64,000 nucleotides of DNA. It comes from Streptomyces sp. MMG1533. Lineage in GTDB: Bacteria; Actinomycetota; Actinomycetes; Streptomycetales; Streptomycetaceae. The position numbers were made by a program, and so were the translations under genes. This document shows positions 44,955 through 53,454 of this stretch, piece by piece. Location of the stretch: positions 62,001 through 126,000 of the forward strand of contig NZ_LGDG01000122.1 in the NCBI RefSeq assembly GCF_001279775.1, in the 5' to 3' direction. The first letter of the stretch is position 1. Every line of letters starts with the position of its first letter. The notes below the pieces were generated by a model. That model saw only the letters and a program-made list of their open reading frames with translations. It was not told where the DNA came from and made no database searches.

Positions 44955-45842
44955 ATGGAGCTCCGCCATGTCCGTTACTTCCTCGCTCTCGTCGAGGAGT
45001 GCCACTTCGGCCGCGCCGCGCAGCGCCTGCACGTGGCCCAGTCGGCCCTCTCCCAGCAGCTCAAGCAACTGGAGCGACAGCTGGGCACGCCGCTCTTCAC
45101 CCGGTCCACACGGCGCGTGGAGCTCACCGAGGCCGGCCGCCATCTGGTCACCCATGCGCGATCGATCCTGGCCGAGGTGGAGCGGGCTCAGGAGCAGATG
45201 GCACTGCTCGCCACCGGCCGTACCGGACGTGTCTCCATCGGGTTCGTCGGCACCGCCACCTACGACGTCCTGCCACGGATCGCCCGCACGGTACGCGCGC
45301 AACTGCCGGGCGTGTCCCTGGAACTGCGCGGTGAGCTGCTCAATCCCGAGCTGGTCGACGGCCTGCTCGGAGGCAGCTATGACCTGGCCCTCCTGCGCAC
45401 CGACACTCCGGTGGACGCAGCCGTCGAGGTCACGACCCTCCGGTCCGAACGGCTGGTGGCCGTCCTGCCCACCGGCCATCCGCTGGCAGGCCGCCGCGAG
45501 ATCCCCCTCGCGGCACTCGCCGGCGAGCCGATCGTCGTCCACCCCTCCCGTGACCGTTCCTCCATGCACGGCCGGGTCCTCGCAGCGTGCGCCCGGGCCG
45601 GCTTCGAACCCTCCGCCCTGGTCGAGGTCGGCGAGACCGCGACGCTGGTCGTGTTCGTCGCCGCGGGCCACGGCGTCGCCCTGGTCCCGGAGTCGGTGCA
45701 GAGCCTCCGCCTCGACGGTGTGACGTACCTGCCGCTCGTCGAGACGGAAACCGTCGACCTGGGGCTGGCGCGTCGAGCGGGCCCGAACTCACCGGCCGCG
45801 GAACAGGTCGCAGCGGTCATCGAGGCATGCGTGAGGCGGTGA
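44955..45842 (+). CDS. LysR-family regulator of the pca operon
   Basis: 295 residues. N-terminal winged helix-turn-helix ELRHVRYFLALVEECHFGRAAQRLHVAQSALSQQLKQLERQLGTPLF (1-50) and substrate-binding domain from about 90. Placed back to back with pcaF, as are PcaQ/CatR-type activators, so it probably activates pcaFIJ with a pathway intermediate as co-inducer. A strong terminator follows it. Confidence 0.9.
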   Translation: MELRHVRYFLALVEECHFGRAAQRLHVAQSALSQQLKQLERQLGTPLFTRSTRRVELTEAGRHLVTHARSILAEVERAQEQMALLATGRTGRVSIGFVGTATYDVLPRIARTVRAQLPGVSLELRGELLNPELVDGLLGGSYDLALLRTDTPVDAAVEVTTLRSERLVAVLPTGHPLAGRREIPLAALAGEPIVVHPSRDRSSMHGRVLAACARAGFEPSALVEVGETATLVVFVAAGHGVALVPESVQSLRLDGVTYLPLVETETVDLGLARRAGPNSPAAEQVAAVIEACVRR

Positions 45843-45865
45843 GCGGCCGATCGAACCTCGACGGC

Positions 45866-45895
45866 GACGGCGTGGAGAACGACGGCGTGGAGAAC
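45866..45895. repeat. 15-bp perfect tandem duplication
   Basis: GACGGCGTGGAGAAC occurs twice in a row, between lysR and its terminator. Confidence 0.85.
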
Positions 45896-45900
45896 AGGGC

Positions 45901-45926
45901 GGCAGGGCCTCATCCGAGGCCCTGCC
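45901..45926. terminator. Strong terminator hairpin after lysR
   Basis: GGCAGGGCCTC-ATCC-GAGGCCCTGCC: perfect 11-bp stem, 4-base loop. No T run. Positioned to end lysR and, from the other strand, the permease remnant. Confidence 0.85.
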
Positions 45927-45992
45927 CACACGTGGGGTCCTATCGGCGGCGAGGGTGAGGCGGCTGTACGGGCGTCACCCCAGGCGCGTTTC

Positions 45993-46652
45993 TCACGTCT
46001 GCCCCGCGAGGGGACGCGCGGTCCCGCCGACACCCCCGTGACCCGCGGCCGCTGCCGCTTCCGGTGCGCGGGGAACCAGCCCGACCAGCAGGGCGCCGAT
46101 GACGCCGGGTACGGCGAGTGCGTAGAAGTTCCACTGGAACGCCAGCCCGGCTCCGATGATGAGCCCGAGCAGCGGCGGGGCGAGCATCGAGCCGAGGCGG
46201 CCGAACCCCAGCATCCAGCCCATCGCCGTGGCGCCCATGCGTACCGGATAGTGCTTGGAGACATAGGCGAGGACGAACGACTGCGTGCCCATGGCCCCGA
46301 CGCCACCCAGTGCGACGGCCGCATACAGCACCGTCGTGGGCAGCCGCAGGCTGAGCAGTATGACGGCCACGCTGGACACGAGGTAGGTCGTGGTGATGAT
46401 CGGTTTGGAGCCGAACCGGTCGGCCGCCAGAGAGATGATGAGCGTGCCGACGACAGCTCCGATGTTGAACACGAGGAGGAAGCCGAGCGAGGAGCCCGCG
46501 GAGTGGCCGGCCCGACGCATGATCTCCGGGAGCCACGTGTTGAAGCCGTAGATCATGAACAGGCACAGGCACGTCATCACCAGGAAGCACACCGTCGCCA
46601 CGACGTAGCTGCGCGACCCCCTTCCCGGCCGGGACAGGTGACTGACATGGAA
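45993..46652 (-). pseudogene. Aromatic acid:H+ symporter (MFS) remnant, C-terminal half
   Basis: About 220 residues forming six helices of the aromatic acid:H+ symporter type: TWLPEIMRRAGHSAGSSLGFLLVFNIGAVVGTLI, LAADRFGSKPII, VLAYVSKHYPVRMGATAMGWMLGFGRLGSMLAPPLLGLI. PcaK-type proteins have about 450 residues; the first half is absent and the upstream frame turns into unrelated sequence near 46652, next to the start of a sugar porter remnant. I infer a deletion that removed the N-terminus. Lies next to the pca genes, which it probably served. Confidence 0.65.
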
Positions 46653-46719
46653 CCGCTGCTCAAATCGCCTGCCGAGCCGCCCTGTTGCCGCACCGTCTCC
46701 TGAGCGGAACGCCACCACT

Positions 46720-46883
46720 ATGAGCACGAGCACTAACCCCGACCCGCTCGCCGGTACGGCTGCCCCCCTCACCCGGCAAGCTCGGGCGCAGCGTCTTCAT
46801 CGCGGCGGTGGCCGCGATCGGCGGATTCCTCTTCGGTTACGACAGCGCCGTCATCAACGGCGCGGTGATCGGTATCCAGCACC
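46720..46883 (+). pseudogene. Sugar-porter MFS remnant (N-terminus, frameshifted)
   Basis: Begins with a normal start (ATG 46720, Ser/Thr/Pro-rich N-terminus), then a one-base insertion at about 46772-46775 (an extra C) shifts the frame. In the restored frame it reads GKLGRSVFIAAVAAIGGFLFGYDSAVINGAVIGIQ, the first helix of a sugar:H+ symporter. After about residue 52 the homology stops abruptly and unrelated sequence follows. Confidence 0.65.
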
Positions 46884-47008
46884 ACGCCGACGAGCTGGTG
46901 ATCAAGCTGCCGGAGCAGGGTGTGCTCGTCGCGCAGGATCTCGTCTACCACGACACTCACCTGTTCCTCGGCATCGTGCGGCGGATGACGCGACCTGGCG
47001 GAAGGTGA
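46884..47008 (+). pseudogene. MBL-fold metallo-hydrolase fragment joined to the sugar-porter remnant
   Basis: HHADELVIKLPEQGVLVAQDLVYHDTHLFLG in the same frame as the repaired sugar porter start. It resembles the strand-rich middle of a metallo-beta-lactamase-fold hydrolase rather than any MFS loop. It ends at TGA 47006-47008 with an unrelated tail. Origin by a deletion joining two genes is inferred from sequence style only, with no database comparison. Confidence 0.45.
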
Positions 47009-47010
47009 CC

Positions 47011-47342
47011 CCGAAGCTCCTCCGGAAGTGTTCGGTGCCTGAGCGGACTCGCAAGGCGCAGGTGCGGTCCGCCGCGTCGGGCTGCCATCGGACAGGGTGT
47101 CGTCGGCGCAGTGGCTCACGCAGCGGGCGAGAGGTTCCTCAGGTGTGGGACGTGATGAACTCGTGGAGAATTGACGAGAGTTGTGAAAGGTGGCAAGAAT
47201 TCAGCTCGCTTCGCTGCGTCTGAAGTGAGCGAAGTGACGCGAGTGGCCTGGTCGCGCGCGCCTCTGGTCGTTTCCTGTTCGTGCGCCACCTCCCCCTCGC
47301 GTTCTGCCACCTCCCACATCTTCACTTCCGTAGAGGTCTATC
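47011..47342. other. 332-base region before the LAETG protein gene
   Basis: No gene seen. It includes a relatively AT-rich promoter candidate (47171-47200) and an inverted repeat CTTCGCT...AGCGAAG near 47210-47240. Confidence 0.5.
47171..47200 (+). promoter_or_regulatory. Candidate promoter for the LAETG surface protein
   Basis: TTGACG (47171-47176) and AAGAAT (47195-47200) with an 18-base spacer; the best sigma-70-like pair in an otherwise GC-rich window. It lies about 140 bases before the TTG start. Confidence 0.4.
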
Positions 47343-48302
47343 TTGTCGCGTTCGCAACAATTCAGAAGTCTGTCCGCTCTCGCCGCCACCGCCTTCGTCG
47401 CCGCCACCGCTACGGCTCTGCCCCTGCTCGGGGCCGGGACGGCAAGCGCCACAACGTCGGGCGCGTGCGAGTCCGCCACGGTGCAGTACCGCATCGTCGG
47501 TGCCGACGGGAACATCGTCGGCGCGGACTGGACCTCCCAGGGCGGGCTCTACCTCTGGAAGACCGCTCCCGGAACCGTCGAGGTCCGGCTCGCTCCCGGT
47601 CAGACGGTCGGGGACGGCTGCAAGTACCCCGTCTCCCTCGCCGAATACACCACCGAAGGGCCCGACTGGAACACCTCGGGCCGCCAGACGCTGGTCGACA
47701 AGGCCACCGTCTACCTCACCGCCGCGGACGTCGCCGGTGCGGAAGACGCCAAGCGGACCTGGCAGAAGCTGAACGTGAAGACGCCCGACTGCTACGGCCA
47801 GATCGACCTGTACGGCGATGACGTCACCTACGACGGCGGGACAGGCGAAGGGCACGGCCCCGCTCCCTACAAGCCCGACAACGTCGTCACCCCCTACCAC
47901 CTCATAGCGGCGTGGAACGGAGGCGACAAACCGTGCACCCCCAACACGCCGGAAGAGCCCACCCCGACCCCGTCGCAGCCGACCCCGAGTTCTCCAGCCA
48001 CTCCCGCCACTCCCACCACTCCCGCCACTCCCACCACCCCCGCCGGCGACCAGCCGCCCGCGGAGACGACGACCCCACCGACCACCCCCGGCACTGCCAC
48101 GACGCCTCCCACGACCCCGGACGTGCCTCCGCTGGCGTCGACGCCGCCCACCACGCCGAAGCCGACGCCCAGTGAGAGCACCCCGCCGCTGGCGGAGACC
48201 GGCTCCAGTGCCCCGGTCGGTCTGATCGCAGGCGGTGCCGCCCTGGTGGTCGCCGTCGGAGCCGGGGCGATGTTCGCGGCCGGCCGCGCACGCCGCTCAT
48301 GA
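47343..48302 (+). CDS. LAETG-motif cell-wall surface protein (sortase substrate)
   Basis: 319 residues read from TTG 47343 with AGAGGT eight bases upstream; a rare start codon. Signal peptide to about residue 38 (FVAATATALPLLGAGTASA), a folded domain (40-195), a Pro/Thr linker of PTTP-like repeats (200-282), then LAETG at 283-287, a membrane helix and RARRS tail. LAxTG is the class E sortase motif of streptomycetes. No sortase is encoded in the window. Likely displayed on the cell wall; ligand unknown. Confidence 0.88.
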   Translation: MSRSQQFRSLSALAATAFVAATATALPLLGAGTASATTSGACESATVQYRIVGADGNIVGADWTSQGGLYLWKTAPGTVEVRLAPGQTVGDGCKYPVSLAEYTTEGPDWNTSGRQTLVDKATVYLTAADVAGAEDAKRTWQKLNVKTPDCYGQIDLYGDDVTYDGGTGEGHGPAPYKPDNVVTPYHLIAAWNGGDKPCTPNTPEEPTPTPSQPTPSSPATPATPTTPATPTTPAGDQPPAETTTPPTTPGTATTPPTTPDVPPLASTPPTTPKPTPSESTPPLAETGSSAPVGLIAGGAALVVAVGAGAMFAAGRARRS

Positions 48303-48622
48303 CGAGGGCCCAGCAGGGCGCTTTCGTTCTCTAGCACGGCCTGACGGCTTCGCTCCGGCACTCGCCACGAGCGGAGCCGTCTTCGCCGGCAGGGGTCCCG
48401 CCCCACGACCGGTCGCCTCTCGGCCACGATCCTCACCCGCCTCCGGCACACTGCCGGCACACCGCGCCGGCCGCCGCTGCCACCGGCGCCGTCTTCCTTC
48501 GAGGATGCTGCTGGCCGTCGCCTCGGCATTGACGGCTCCGGTCATGGCCGATCGTCGAAGGGGGCGGGCGTGCTCCATGCGGGGTGTGACCGGGGATTGA
48601 GTACCGTTTCCGGGTCGGGACG
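48303..48622. other. 320-base gene-free stretch
   Basis: Between the surface protein and the HxlR fragment; no gene, repeat or clear hairpin found. Confidence 0.4.
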
Positions 48623-48859
48623 TCAGTCGTCGCGCGCAGCTGTGTCGTAGCTTTCGCGTGCCACGCTGATTGCATCGAGATGCTCCTCGCCCCAGGCCTC
48701 AAGGGCCGCCACGATCGGGAGCAGACTGTGGCCGAGCGGGGTCAGCTCGTAGTCGACCCGCAGGGGTACGGTCGGTGTCACGGTGCGCGCCACCAATCCG
48801 TCCTGTTCCAGGCCGCGCAGTGTCTGGGTGAGCATTTTCTGGCTCACCACGGGGATGCG
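48623..48859 (-). pseudogene. HxlR-family regulator fragment (C-terminal wing part)
   Basis: 78 residues: VSQKMLTQTLRGLEQDGLVARTVTPTVPLRVDYELTPLGHSLLPIVAALEAWGEEHL is the second half of an HxlR winged helix. The N-terminal third (helices before IPxxSQKML) is missing; the frame upstream becomes unrelated sequence, which is the antisense of the adjacent oxidoreductase fragment. Confidence 0.75.
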
Positions 48860-48865
48860 CCGGGC

Positions 48866-49165
48866 CTGTACGACGTCGTCATGGACGCGGCCGTCGTGGG
48901 AGAGCAGACCCTGGAGTGGGTGCGTGACGGGGGCGCGTATGCGGGAGTGACGCCCCAGGCACAGCCGGAACCGGTGCGGGGGATCCGGACGGCTGCGGTG
49001 ATGGTCACTGCGGACGGCGCGCGGCTCAAGGAACTGGTGGCTCTGGTCGACGCGGGTGCACTCACCACCGGGGTTGCCGAGACGTACTCTTTGGAAGAGG
49101 CGGCGAAGGCGCACGCCCGACCCCCGGAGGGCGGGATACGGGGGCGGCTCGTGCTGCTGCCCTGA
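48866..49165 (+). pseudogene. Zinc-type quinone oxidoreductase (MDR) fragment, C-terminal part
   Basis: About 99 residues: LYDVVMDAAVVGEQTLEWVRDGGAYAGVTP then TAAVMVTADGARLKELVALVDAGALTTGVAETYSLEEAAKAHA and GRLVLLP end, the C-terminal third of a quinone oxidoreductase-like NADPH enzyme. The Rossmann start and GroES-like domain are gone. Directly abuts the HxlR fragment on the other strand, with about six bases between. Confidence 0.75.
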
Positions 49166-49325
49166 GCCGTCGGCCGGCGCGAGCCCTCGCCAGGCGCCAC
49201 CGGTGCATTCCCACGGCCGATGTGCGGCCGCGCTTCTGGGGAGCAGGAACGGGAAGCAGACCATATCCGCCACCCCGTCGGCTCCTCGTGCGGCGGTTAC
49301 CGAGCAACTTCAGACGCGTTCATGC

Positions 49326-49365
49326 TGGCGCATTGGCGCATTGGCGCATTGGCGCATTGGCGCAC
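49326..49365. repeat. Octanucleotide tandem repeat (5 copies)
   Basis: TGGCGCAT repeated four times perfectly (49326-49357) and a fifth copy with the last base changed (49358-49365). Lies 61-100 bases before the start at 49426, in the promoter region. Confidence 0.9.
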
Positions 49366-49425
49366 TCAATGGTGAGCCGGGCCCCACTACCTCTGCTCAG
49401 CTCCGTCCCGAAGGGATCGATCCTC

Positions 49426-50121
49426 ATGCGTTACGCCGTCCTCGGCACCGGCATCGTCGGCCGGACCATCGCCGCCAAGCTCACCTCGCTGGGTCACGAG
49501 GTCGTCATCGGCACGCGCTCCCCGCAGGTCACCCTGGCCCGCACCGAACCGGACGCCATGGGCAACCCGCCGTTTGCCTCCTGGCACACGGACCATCCCG
49601 ATGTCGTGGTGAAGTCCTTCGCAGAGGCCGCCGCCTTCGGTGAGACGGTCGTGAACACCACCGCCGGCGCTGCCACCGGCGACGTCCTTCATGCGGCAGG
49701 CAGCGCCAACCTGGCGGGCAAGGTGCTGATCGACATCGCCAACCCGATGGACGTCTCTGCCGGCATGCCGCCCACGCTGAACCCGGTGAACACCGACAGC
49801 CTCGGGGAGCAGATCCAGCGCTCCTTCCCTGACGCCCGGGTCGTCAAGACCCTCAACACCATGAACTGCCGCGTAATGGTCGAGCCCGGCCGCGTTGCCG
49901 GGGCGCACAACGTCTTCGTCTCCGGCGAGGACGACGGTGCCAAGAAGCAGGTCACCGAACTGCTGGTCTCCTTCGGCTGGCCCGAGGGCGACGTCATCGA
50001 CCTCGGCGGCATCGAGACCGCCCGGGGTGCCGAGATGCTGCTGGTGCTCTGGGTACGCCTGTACGGAGCCCTGGGCCACGCCGACTTCAATTTCCATGTC
50101 CAGGGCGCGAACGCAACCTAG
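49426..50121 (+). CDS. NAD(P)/F420-type reductase (NADPH-dependent F420 reductase-like)
   Basis: 231 residues; AAGGGA 14 bases ahead of the ATG. The Rossmann motif VLGTGIVGRTIAAKLTSLGHEVVIGTRSP (5-33) with its TRS cofactor loop, and the KTLNTMNCRVM segment, match the COG2085 family, which includes F420:NADP reductases. The reaction is transfer of hydride between NADPH and a deazaflavin or unknown acceptor. An octanucleotide repeat tract stands upstream, which could affect its expression. Confidence 0.88.
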   Translation: MRYAVLGTGIVGRTIAAKLTSLGHEVVIGTRSPQVTLARTEPDAMGNPPFASWHTDHPDVVVKSFAEAAAFGETVVNTTAGAATGDVLHAAGSANLAGKVLIDIANPMDVSAGMPPTLNPVNTDSLGEQIQRSFPDARVVKTLNTMNCRVMVEPGRVAGAHNVFVSGEDDGAKKQVTELLVSFGWPEGDVIDLGGIETARGAEMLLVLWVRLYGALGHADFNFHVQGANAT

Positions 50122-50247
50122 GGTTTGGAGGGTTTGTCTCCCCGGCCGGCATGCGACCTCAGGTCGTCCGTTGCCGGATGTGTGATGTACGTAGGCGGCC
50201 GGTTCGAGGTGTGCCATGGTGGTCGCCGACGCCTCCGGAGGTGACCC

Positions 50248-51135
50248 GTGAGCAGAGCCGATCCCGGGCTGTTCGGCCCCTCCTCGGTGACCTGGCAGAT
50301 GCACGGCGACCCGATGATGTGGGTCGCCGGCGTCCGTGCCCTCTACCTCCAAGCCCTGCACCCACGTGCGGTCCGGGGAGTCATGCAGAACTCCGACTTT
50401 CGGAACGACGCCTGGGGCCGGCTGTTCCGCACCGCCAACTTCGTCGGCACCACGACGTACGGCACCACCCAGGCCGCCGAGAAGGCCGGCGCCCGCGTGC
50501 GGAAGATCCACAGCAGGCTGGGGGCGACCGACCCCGACACCGGCGAACGCTACGGCGTCGACGAACCCCAGCTGCTGCTGTGGGTGCACTGCGCCGAGAT
50601 CGACTCGTATCTGCACGTCGCGCGACGCTCCGGGTTTCCCCTCACCGACGCGCAGGCCGACCGCTACCTGGGCGAACACCGGGTCAGCGCCCGCCTGGTG
50701 GGCCTCGACCCGGACGCCGTACCGGCGAACCAGGCCGAGATGAACGCCTACTTCGAGAAGATGCGGCCCGAACTCGCCGCCGGAGAAGAGGCACGCGCGG
50801 TGGACGACTTCCTCCTCCGCCCTCCGACGCATCCTCTTCTCATCCCGGCGCGCGAGGTGCTGTGGCGGCGTGTGGCACATCTGGCGTACGCCGCCCTGCC
50901 GCCGTACGCCCACGAGTTGTACGGCAGACCGGCCCCGGAACCCTCCACCGTCACCCGCCAGTTGCGTGCCACGGGCACCCTGCTGCGCTGCATCCCCGCA
51001 CGTGTGCGCTGGCAACTCCCGCCCAAACACATCCTGCGTGCCATGGCCCGGCTCGGCCCGGGCTCCCGCCCGGCACCGTACAAACTCGGACGACAGCTCG
51101 CCATACTGGACAAGCCAGGGGAGGGCGGGACGTAG
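50248..51135 (+). CDS. MpaB/DUF2236-family oxygenase-like protein
   Basis: 295 residues from GTG with GGAGGTGA spaced ideally. The family marks are TWQMHGDPMMWVAGVRALYLQALHPRAV, NVGTTTYG-like VGTTTYGTTQAAE and a helical heme-binding bundle; relatives include rubber oxygenase Lcp and the fungal enzyme MpaB. A b-type heme and oxidative cleavage are known for some members; the substrate here is unknown. Precedes the kinase gene by 24 bases. Confidence 0.88.
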   Translation: MSRADPGLFGPSSVTWQMHGDPMMWVAGVRALYLQALHPRAVRGVMQNSDFRNDAWGRLFRTANFVGTTTYGTTQAAEKAGARVRKIHSRLGATDPDTGERYGVDEPQLLLWVHCAEIDSYLHVARRSGFPLTDAQADRYLGEHRVSARLVGLDPDAVPANQAEMNAYFEKMRPELAAGEEARAVDDFLLRPPTHPLLIPAREVLWRRVAHLAYAALPPYAHELYGRPAPEPSTVTRQLRATGTLLRCIPARVRWQLPPKHILRAMARLGPGSRPAPYKLGRQLAILDKPGEGGT

Positions 51136-51159
51136 TAACGACGGGGGCGGTCGCAGGAG

Positions 51160-53400
51160 ATGGGGGACAGCAGGCTCATTCAGGGCCGGTACCGGTTGCT
51201 CGATCTGATCGGGCGCGGCGGCATGGGGGAGGTGTGGCGGGCGCGGGACGAGTCACTGGGCCGGCACGTCGCCGTGAAGTGCCTCAAGCCGCTCGGCGCG
51301 GGCCACGACCAGGCCTTCACCCGGGTCCTGAGAGAGCGGTTCCGGCGCGAGGCCCGGGTGGCAGCCGCCCTCCAGCACCGTGGAGTCACCGTCGTCCACG
51401 ACTTCGGCGAGTACGACGGCGTCCTCTACCTGGTCATGGAACTCCTGGAGGGCCGCAACCTCAGCCAGCTCCTCGAGGACAACAAGCAGCACCCGCTGCC
51501 CGTCGCCGACATCGTGGAGATCGCCGACCAGGTGGCCGCAGCCCTCGCGTACACGCACCGGCAGGGCATCGTGCACCGCGACCTGAAACCCGCCAACATC
51601 GTCCGCCTCACCGACGGCACGGTGAAGATCTGCGACTTCGGCATCGCCCGCCTCGGCGCCGACATCGGCTTCACCTCCCGGCTGACCGGCACCGGCATCG
51701 CCATGGGCACCCCGCACTACATGTCGCCGGAGCAGATCGGCGGCACCGAGGTCGACCAGCGCAGCGACCTGTACTCGCTGGGCTGCGTGCTGTACGAGAT
51801 CGCCACCGGGGCGCCGCCGTTCGATCTCGACGACGCCTGGGCGATCCTCGTCGGCCACCGCGACACGCCGCCCCGTCCGCCGCGCAGCCACCGCTCCGAG
51901 CTGCCTGCCTACCTGGACAGAGTCATCCTCGACCTGCTGGCCAAGCAGCCCGAGCAACGCCCCCACGACGCCCGAGAGGTGGGCCGCCGGATCAACGCCG
52001 GCCGGTCCACACCGACGTACGTGCCGACCGTCGTCACCCCGCAGCCGGACCTCCGCCCGCCCGAGCCCGCACGGCCCCGCGAGCTGCGCCTGCCGTCCTG
52101 GACCCGCGGCATGACGACCGGCCACAAGGCCACCGGCGCCGGCCTGGGCACCGCACCCCCGGACGCCGGAGCGGGCCTGACCGGTGAGTGGATCCCACGA
52201 GCCCTCACGGGCCGGACCGAGGAACCCGTGCCGGACGCGCCGCCCACCCCTTCCGCGGAGGCGGTCGCAGCGCTCTCCGGACGGCACAACGCCGGGCTCA
52301 GCCTGGGGCGGCTGGGCCGCTGGGCCGAGGCCGGTGAGGTGCACCGCGCGGTCTCCGCCGAACGCGAGCACCTCCTCGGCCCCGACCACCCCGACACCCT
52401 CGCCAGCCGCTACGAGGTCGCCTTCACCCTCAGCCGCACCGGCCGCGCCGCCGACGCCCTGCGCGAGTACAAACACGTCACCCGCGCCAGAAGCATCGCC
52501 CTCGGCCCGGACCACCCCGACACCCTCGCCGCCCGCCAGGAAATGGCCTATGTGCTGGGCCAGCTGGGCCGTCACTTCGACGCCCACCAGGTCTACAACT
52601 CCGTCCTCGCCGCCCGCGAGCGCGCCATGGGCGCCGACCACCCCGACACCCTGCGCTGCCGCCACAACCTCGCCTTCAACCTCAGCAGGCTCGGCCGTCT
52701 GGAGGACTCGTACCGCATGGCCTGCGAGGTGGCGGCCGCGCGCGCCCGGGTCCTGGGCCCGCATCACCCCGACACCCTGGTCACCCGCTACGAAGTCGCC
52801 TACGCACTCGGCCAGTTGGGCCGCTGGCCGGAGGCCTTGCAGACCTACCGTGAGGTCGCCGAGGCCCGCGCCCAGGCCCTCGGCCCCGACCACGCCGACA
52901 CCCTCGCCGCCCGCTACGAGATCGGCATCAGCCTCGGCCGGCTCGGCCGCAGCACCGAGGCCCTCCAGCTCTACCGCGACCTGATCGACGACCGCACCCG
53001 CGTCCACGGCCCCGCCCACCCCGAGACCCTCCGCGCCGGCCACGGCCTCGGCGTCAACCTCGGCCGCCTCGGCCACTGGGAGGAGGCCCTCGCCGAGGCC
53101 CGCGACGTGTGCGCCATCCGCGAGCGCGTCCTCGGCCCCGACCACCCGGACACCCTGGTGAGCCGCCGCGAGGTCGCCGTCGGCCTCGGCTGGCTGGGCC
53201 GCTGGGCGGACGCGCTGACCGAATACCGCCGCGTCGCCGCCGCCCGCGAACGCGTCCTGGGCGCCGACCACCCCGACACCCTCGCCAGCCGCAACGACGA
53301 AGCCCACTGCCTGGAACAGCTCGGGCGGGGCGCGGAGGCCGTCGAGCTGTACCGGAGAGTGGCGGTGCTGCGCCAGCAGCGGACGACGGGCGGTCACTGA
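51160..53400 (+). CDS. Serine/threonine protein kinase fused to TPR repeats
   Basis: 746 residues. Kinase domain 11-275: glycine loop IGRGGMGEVW (17-26), Lys40, HRDLKPAN (139-146) with catalytic Asp141, DFG 159-161, MSPEQ. A short linker follows, then about nine 42-residue TPRs (roughly 365-735), each with the HPDTLxxR signature and the rise GRWxEAL. No membrane segment. The TPRs probably bind partner proteins, as in NB-ARC-TPR type regulators. No PASTA domains. Neighbours: oxygenase, FAD enzyme and methyltransferase. Confidence 0.92.
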   Translation: MGDSRLIQGRYRLLDLIGRGGMGEVWRARDESLGRHVAVKCLKPLGAGHDQAFTRVLRERFRREARVAAALQHRGVTVVHDFGEYDGVLYLVMELLEGRNLSQLLEDNKQHPLPVADIVEIADQVAAALAYTHRQGIVHRDLKPANIVRLTDGTVKICDFGIARLGADIGFTSRLTGTGIAMGTPHYMSPEQIGGTEVDQRSDLYSLGCVLYEIATGAPPFDLDDAWAILVGHRDTPPRPPRSHRSELPAYLDRVILDLLAKQPEQRPHDAREVGRRINAGRSTPTYVPTVVTPQPDLRPPEPARPRELRLPSWTRGMTTGHKATGAGLGTAPPDAGAGLTGEWIPRALTGRTEEPVPDAPPTPSAEAVAALSGRHNAGLSLGRLGRWAEAGEVHRAVSAEREHLLGPDHPDTLASRYEVAFTLSRTGRAADALREYKHVTRARSIALGPDHPDTLAARQEMAYVLGQLGRHFDAHQVYNSVLAARERAMGADHPDTLRCRHNLAFNLSRLGRLEDSYRMACEVAAARARVLGPHHPDTLVTRYEVAYALGQLGRWPEALQTYREVAEARAQALGPDHADTLAARYEIGISLGRLGRSTEALQLYRDLIDDRTRVHGPAHPETLRAGHGLGVNLGRLGHWEEALAEARDVCAIRERVLGPDHPDTLVSRREVAVGLGWLGRWADALTEYRRVAAARERVLGADHPDTLASRNDEAHCLEQLGRGAEAVELYRRVAVLRQQRTTGGH

Positions 53401-53454
53401 CCCCGACGCGGCCCATCTCTGGCCGATGTGGATCACCCCGTGTTACCAAGAACC

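Noticed and set aside
50122..50247. Direct GGGTTTG repeats after the F420-reductase-like gene
   Set aside because: Two short copies only, without symmetry or a helical-turn spacing; no clear meaning.
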